In this document: in pieces, positions 61,119 to 64,000 of the stretch
Position numbering within the stretch: position 1 is the stretch's first letter
Layout: every line of letters starts with the position of its first letter
Source: Bacteroidota bacterium
GTDB lineage: Bacteria > Bacteroidota > Bacteroidia > Cytophagales > Cyclobacteriaceae
DNA length: 64,000 nt
NCBI GenBank assembly: GCA_023428695.1
Contig: JAEYWY010000033.1
Coordinates: forward strand, 92,943 to 156,942
Direction of reading: 5' to 3'
Made by a program: the position numbers and the translations under genes
The notes under the pieces: model-generated
Seen by the model: only the letters and a program-made list of their open reading frames with translations
Told to the model about the DNA's origin: nothing
The model's database searches: none

Positions 61119-64000
61119 ATGATTCGACATGGACTTTCCCTTTTCCTGATTTTTATTGCCGTCAGCTCTTCTCTTGCGCAGAATAGCGACACCTCTTTGG
61201 TCTCGATCACCAATTTCAAACTCTATCCGGGTACATACAGCTGGCGGGACGGTGATTCATTCCACGACATGACGAACTGGAATTCCAGTCCGTACACACA
61301 AGGTCACCTCAAACAACTTAATGGAAGCAACTGGCAGTTTCGAATGAATTACCGCCTCCTGTTTCCGCAAAACTACAACGCGAACTATGACAAAGGGTAT
61401 CCCCTTCTGATCATGCTTCACGGTGCCGGCGAACGCGGCAATTGCTGGGAAAATAATTGTTATTGCAAGGACTGTGATCCCAACAAACCGGAAGAAGGAA
61501 AAGGCAGTCCGGCCTTCCTCAACAACGATCACATGCTGATTCATGGCGGCGAACCCTTCATGAAGGCTGTCAACCTTGCCGGTTCAAAAAAAGCTGACGA
61601 TCCCTCACTCGATCCGGGCGGATTCCCAGGCTTCGTGCTCTTTCCCCAGGCGGAAAATACCTGGGGCAGTGCTGAGTCCTCCTTCTCAGCAATTTCATAC
61701 GCACTCCGGATTTTACGACTCGTGATGAAAGAACATAATGTGAACCCTGACCGCGTTTACATCGCGGGACTTTCAATGGGTGGCCAGGGCGTGTTGAAAG
61801 CATTGTCGATGGCGGACTGGCTCTTTTCGGCCGCTATCGCGATGTCACCGGTACCCTACACGAAAAGTTTTGACTTCGAAGGGGCAGTAACCGTTCCGTT
61901 GTGGGTCTTCCAGGGCGGTTTGGATCAGCTTCCAAAACCGGCGCATACCGAAGAATTCATTCGCCTTTTCAGAGAAGTGGGCGCTTCTGTACGTTACACC
62001 TTCTACCCGGAAGCCGGCCACAACACGTGGTCGCGCGCGTTTCGCGAACCAGATTTCTTTTCGTGGCTTCTGCAATACAAACGCAACAACATCTTCAGCT
62101 ACTTCGGAACGGATTACATATGCGCGACGTCAGACGAAGGCGTTCCGCTTGCTTTGCCGGCAGGCTTTCCTGCATATCAATGGGAAAAGGATGGGGCTCT
62201 GATTGCCGGCGCAACAGATAGCCTGTTCGTTGCCACCGGGCCCGGAACATACCGCGCGCGCTTCAGCCGCGTTGTCTCACCTGGTGAAGACGATTGGAAC
62301 GACTGGTCCTCCGAAGTAACACTCCAGACATTCGCGCCACCGGCCCCGGCGGTCAAACAGGTGGGAACAACATTCCTTCCTGATCTCAATGGCAATAACG
62401 ACGCAATCCTGTACACGGAAAACCAAAGCGCGTACTACTTCTGGGAAAAAGACGCAGGCGGTACTGCGTTGCCGGATACAGCACGGGTGACTTTGCAAAG
62501 CGGAAATTGCGCAGGTCCGTGCAGTGCCAACGGTACGTACGCATTACGCGTTGCCGACTACAACGGCTGCAAAAGCTCGCAGTCAAATCTTATGAACGTA
62601 TTTTTTAACAACCAGGCTCCGGTCAACAATGACATGAGACCGGCAGCATTGGCAGTCACACCTATGTCGTCATCGAGTGTATTTCTCACCTGGGAAGATG
62701 TATCTGGGTTGGAACAGGGGTACGAAATCTGGAGGAAGAACACATCCGTAAATGGAAGTCCATGGCAGATGGCAACACTCACCCCGCGCAGCCTTTCGTT
62801 TTATTATGATACTATGTTGATACCCGGATCAGTATACCAATACAAAATTCGTGCGATCAGCAACAAGGCGCGTTCAGATTATTTTCCGGCCAACGACCTG
62901 AATGAAAATCTAGAAGTAACGCTGTCGAACGAAAACAATCAGCCGACACCGCCGCAGAATGTTTCCGCAAAGATGATTGATATCAATACGGTACTTGTGA
63001 GCTGGCAACCCGGCCGCGATGAATCGGGAATCAGTCACTACGCGATCGACTTTGGCGGACAGGTCATCAACACCGGATCAACGGACACAACATACGTGGT
63101 CGGTAATGTCGCGTTGAATGAACGCATCACGATAACGGTTCAGACTGTCGATATCTCCGGGAATGTTTCGTCACCCGGAAACCAGTTCACGCTTTCCACC
63201 GCTGTGACAGGGCTGTTTTACAAACACAGCACCGGTGCATGGAATTCACTTGCCGATCCCTCCATCCAGGATACGTGGAAAAATCCCGAATACACAGGGC
63301 ACGTGCCCAACGTCACGCTGCAGCCACGTGTGCAGGAAGAATACTTCAATTTTGAATTCAACGGCTACCTTTTCATCAGTACTCCCGGCAACTACTCATT
63401 TTACCTCAATTCAGACGACGGTAGTCATTTGTTCATCGATGACGAGTTGGTTATCGACTTCGACGGCTTTCACGGACTTTGCAACGGCGACGCGCAGAGT
63501 ACGTCATGTCCTAATGGGTGGGGCCGTCCATCAGGACCGATTACCCTCACCGCGGGACGACATCCGGTTAAGATCCGCCTCTTTCAATACACTGGGGGCA
63601 AGAATATATTCCTGCGTTACAACGGCCCGGACACTGGCGGATCAACCATCGTGATACCCGACGAAGCATGGACCAGCGGAACTGCCGGTGGCCAGGCGAA
63701 TCCCGCAGCGCCTTCAGGGCTTGCCGGGACTGCCACTGACATGCGCACGATAGAACTCAGTTGGAATCCAAGTCCAACCCCGGCGGCAGAGTACGAGGTT
63801 TACCGTGGGCTCGCAGCAGGTGGTCCCTTTGAAATCATCACGCGCGTGGCTGATACTTCATTTGAAGACATTCATCTTATTCCCGGTACGACTTATCACT
63901 ACAGGTTGCGGGCAGTGACCAAGTCAGGCAATTCGTCGTATACATCAACCGTCGCGGTGAAAACCATCAGCGACACCCAGAAGCCTTCGGTTCCGCAGGA
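61119..64000 (+). CDS. Large secreted esterase with FN3 and PA14 domains (truncated at window end)
   Basis: A frame open from ATG 61119 to the right edge encodes at least 960 residues. The signal peptide is MIRHGLSLFLIFIAVSSSLA. An alpha/beta-hydrolase domain (about 30-340) has a putative triad: Ser219 in GLSMGG, Asp269 in GGLDQLP and His301 in AGHNTW. An Ig-like stretch follows, then FN3 domains near residues 505-600, 610-690 and 860-955, with a PA14 domain near 695-845 (YSFYLNSDDGSHLFIDDELV). It is related to the hydrolase of the upstream giant protein and probably also carries a T9SS CTD beyond the window. The gap 61023-61118 holds nothing recognised. Confidence 0.85.
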   Translation, partial: MIRHGLSLFLIFIAVSSSLAQNSDTSLVSITNFKLYPGTYSWRDGDSFHDMTNWNSSPYTQGHLKQLNGSNWQFRMNYRLLFPQNYNANYDKGYPLLIMLHGAGERGNCWENNCYCKDCDPNKPEEGKGSPAFLNNDHMLIHGGEPFMKAVNLAGSKKADDPSLDPGGFPGFVLFPQAENTWGSAESSFSAISYALRILRLVMKEHNVNPDRVYIAGLSMGGQGVLKALSMADWLFSAAIAMSPVPYTKSFDFEGAVTVPLWVFQGGLDQLPKPAHTEEFIRLFREVGASVRYTFYPEAGHNTWSRAFREPDFFSWLLQYKRNNIFSYFGTDYICATSDEGVPLALPAGFPAYQWEKDGALIAGATDSLFVATGPGTYRARFSRVVSPGEDDWNDWSSEVTLQTFAPPAPAVKQVGTTFLPDLNGNNDAILYTENQSAYYFWEKDAGGTALPDTARVTLQSGNCAGPCSANGTYALRVADYNGCKSSQSNLMNVFFNNQAPVNNDMRPAALAVTPMSSSSVFLTWEDVSGLEQGYEIWRKNTSVNGSPWQMATLTPRSLSFYYDTMLIPGSVYQYKIRAISNKARSDYFPANDLNENLEVTLSNENNQPTPPQNVSAKMIDINTVLVSWQPGRDESGISHYAIDFGGQVINTGSTDTTYVVGNVALNERITITVQTVDISGNVSSPGNQFTLSTAVTGLFYKHSTGAWNSLADPSIQDTWKNPEYTGHVPNVTLQPRVQEEYFNFEFNGYLFISTPGNYSFYLNSDDGSHLFIDDELVIDFDGFHGLCNGDAQSTSCPNGWGRPSGPITLTAGRHPVKIRLFQYTGGKNIFLRYNGPDTGGSTIVIPDEAWTSGTAGGQANPAAPSGLAGTATDMRTIELSWNPSPTPAAEYEVYRGLAAGGPFEIITRVADTSFEDIHLIPGTTYHYRLRAVTKSGNSSYTSTVAVKTISDTQKPSVPQ

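Noticed and set aside
62531..62540. Further TACGTA site near the right end
   Set aside because: It lies inside the coding region of the second esterase and is expected by chance at this length.

Overview
The window reads as a chromosomal piece of a Bacteroidota bacterium, most like a gliding, pigmented Cytophagales-type organism. The grounds are a type IX secretion (T9SS) sorting domain, a PorP/SprF protein, a pigment cluster with a tyrosine ammonia-lyase close to that of Flavobacterium, a menaquinone operon, a Bacteroidota-type putative porin and weak Shine-Dalgarno use. No tRNA, rRNA, CRISPR array or insertion sequence was seen.

Region 1 (1-4.65 kb) is nitrite assimilation: an N-terminal fragment of a membrane sensor, nirD and nirB leftward, and divergent cobA (siroheme) plus a DUF4202 gene rightward. 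TACGTA motifs cluster in both control regions.

Region 2 (4.66-28.6 kb, all leftward, many ATGA overlaps) is a roughly 24-gene aryl-polyene/flexirubin-type pigment operon. Tyrosine ammonia-lyase supplies 4-coumarate and a CoA-ligase-like enzyme can activate it. Two ACPs with their own holo-ACP synthase, three ketosynthases, a Cys-less chain-length-factor-like partner, a small KS-like protein, a ketoreductase and two complementary half-active dehydratases can build the polyene. Methyltransferases, two acyltransferase types, a glycosyltransferase, a C45 Ntn-hydrolase, a phytoene-desaturase-like oxidoreductase, LolA, a lipoprotein and an MMPL-PlsC-methyltransferase fusion can tailor and move the product. 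The dialkylresorcinol genes darA and darB are not in the operon. The glycosyltransferase and DUF2062 parts are separated by a frameshift at an 11-A tract.

Region 3 (28.6-32.4 kb) concerns metals: MerC, OsmC, and a three-gene ABC system with a His/Asp-rich permease loop and a DUF3299-like protein. Region 4 (32.4-40.2 kb) is housekeeping: MiaE, porin, LpxK, a Nif3-like protein, a coiled-coil protein with a degenerate zinc ribbon, a TPR protein and a histidine phosphatase. Region 5 (40.3-45.9 kb) is a menaquinone operon (thioesterase, menF, menD, menB, a TerB-like gene, menE).

Region 6 (46.2-53.1 kb) makes an exopolysaccharide: a response regulator, a sugar-phosphate transferase with a pseudo-receiver-like N-terminus, and four glycosyltransferases. 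Region 7 (53.2-64 kb) is a surface/secretion locus: a 2124-residue esterase with 19 PKD-like repeats and a type B T9SS sorting domain, a PorP/SprF-SPOR protein overlapping it by one base, and a second esterase with FN3 and PA14 domains that runs off the right edge.
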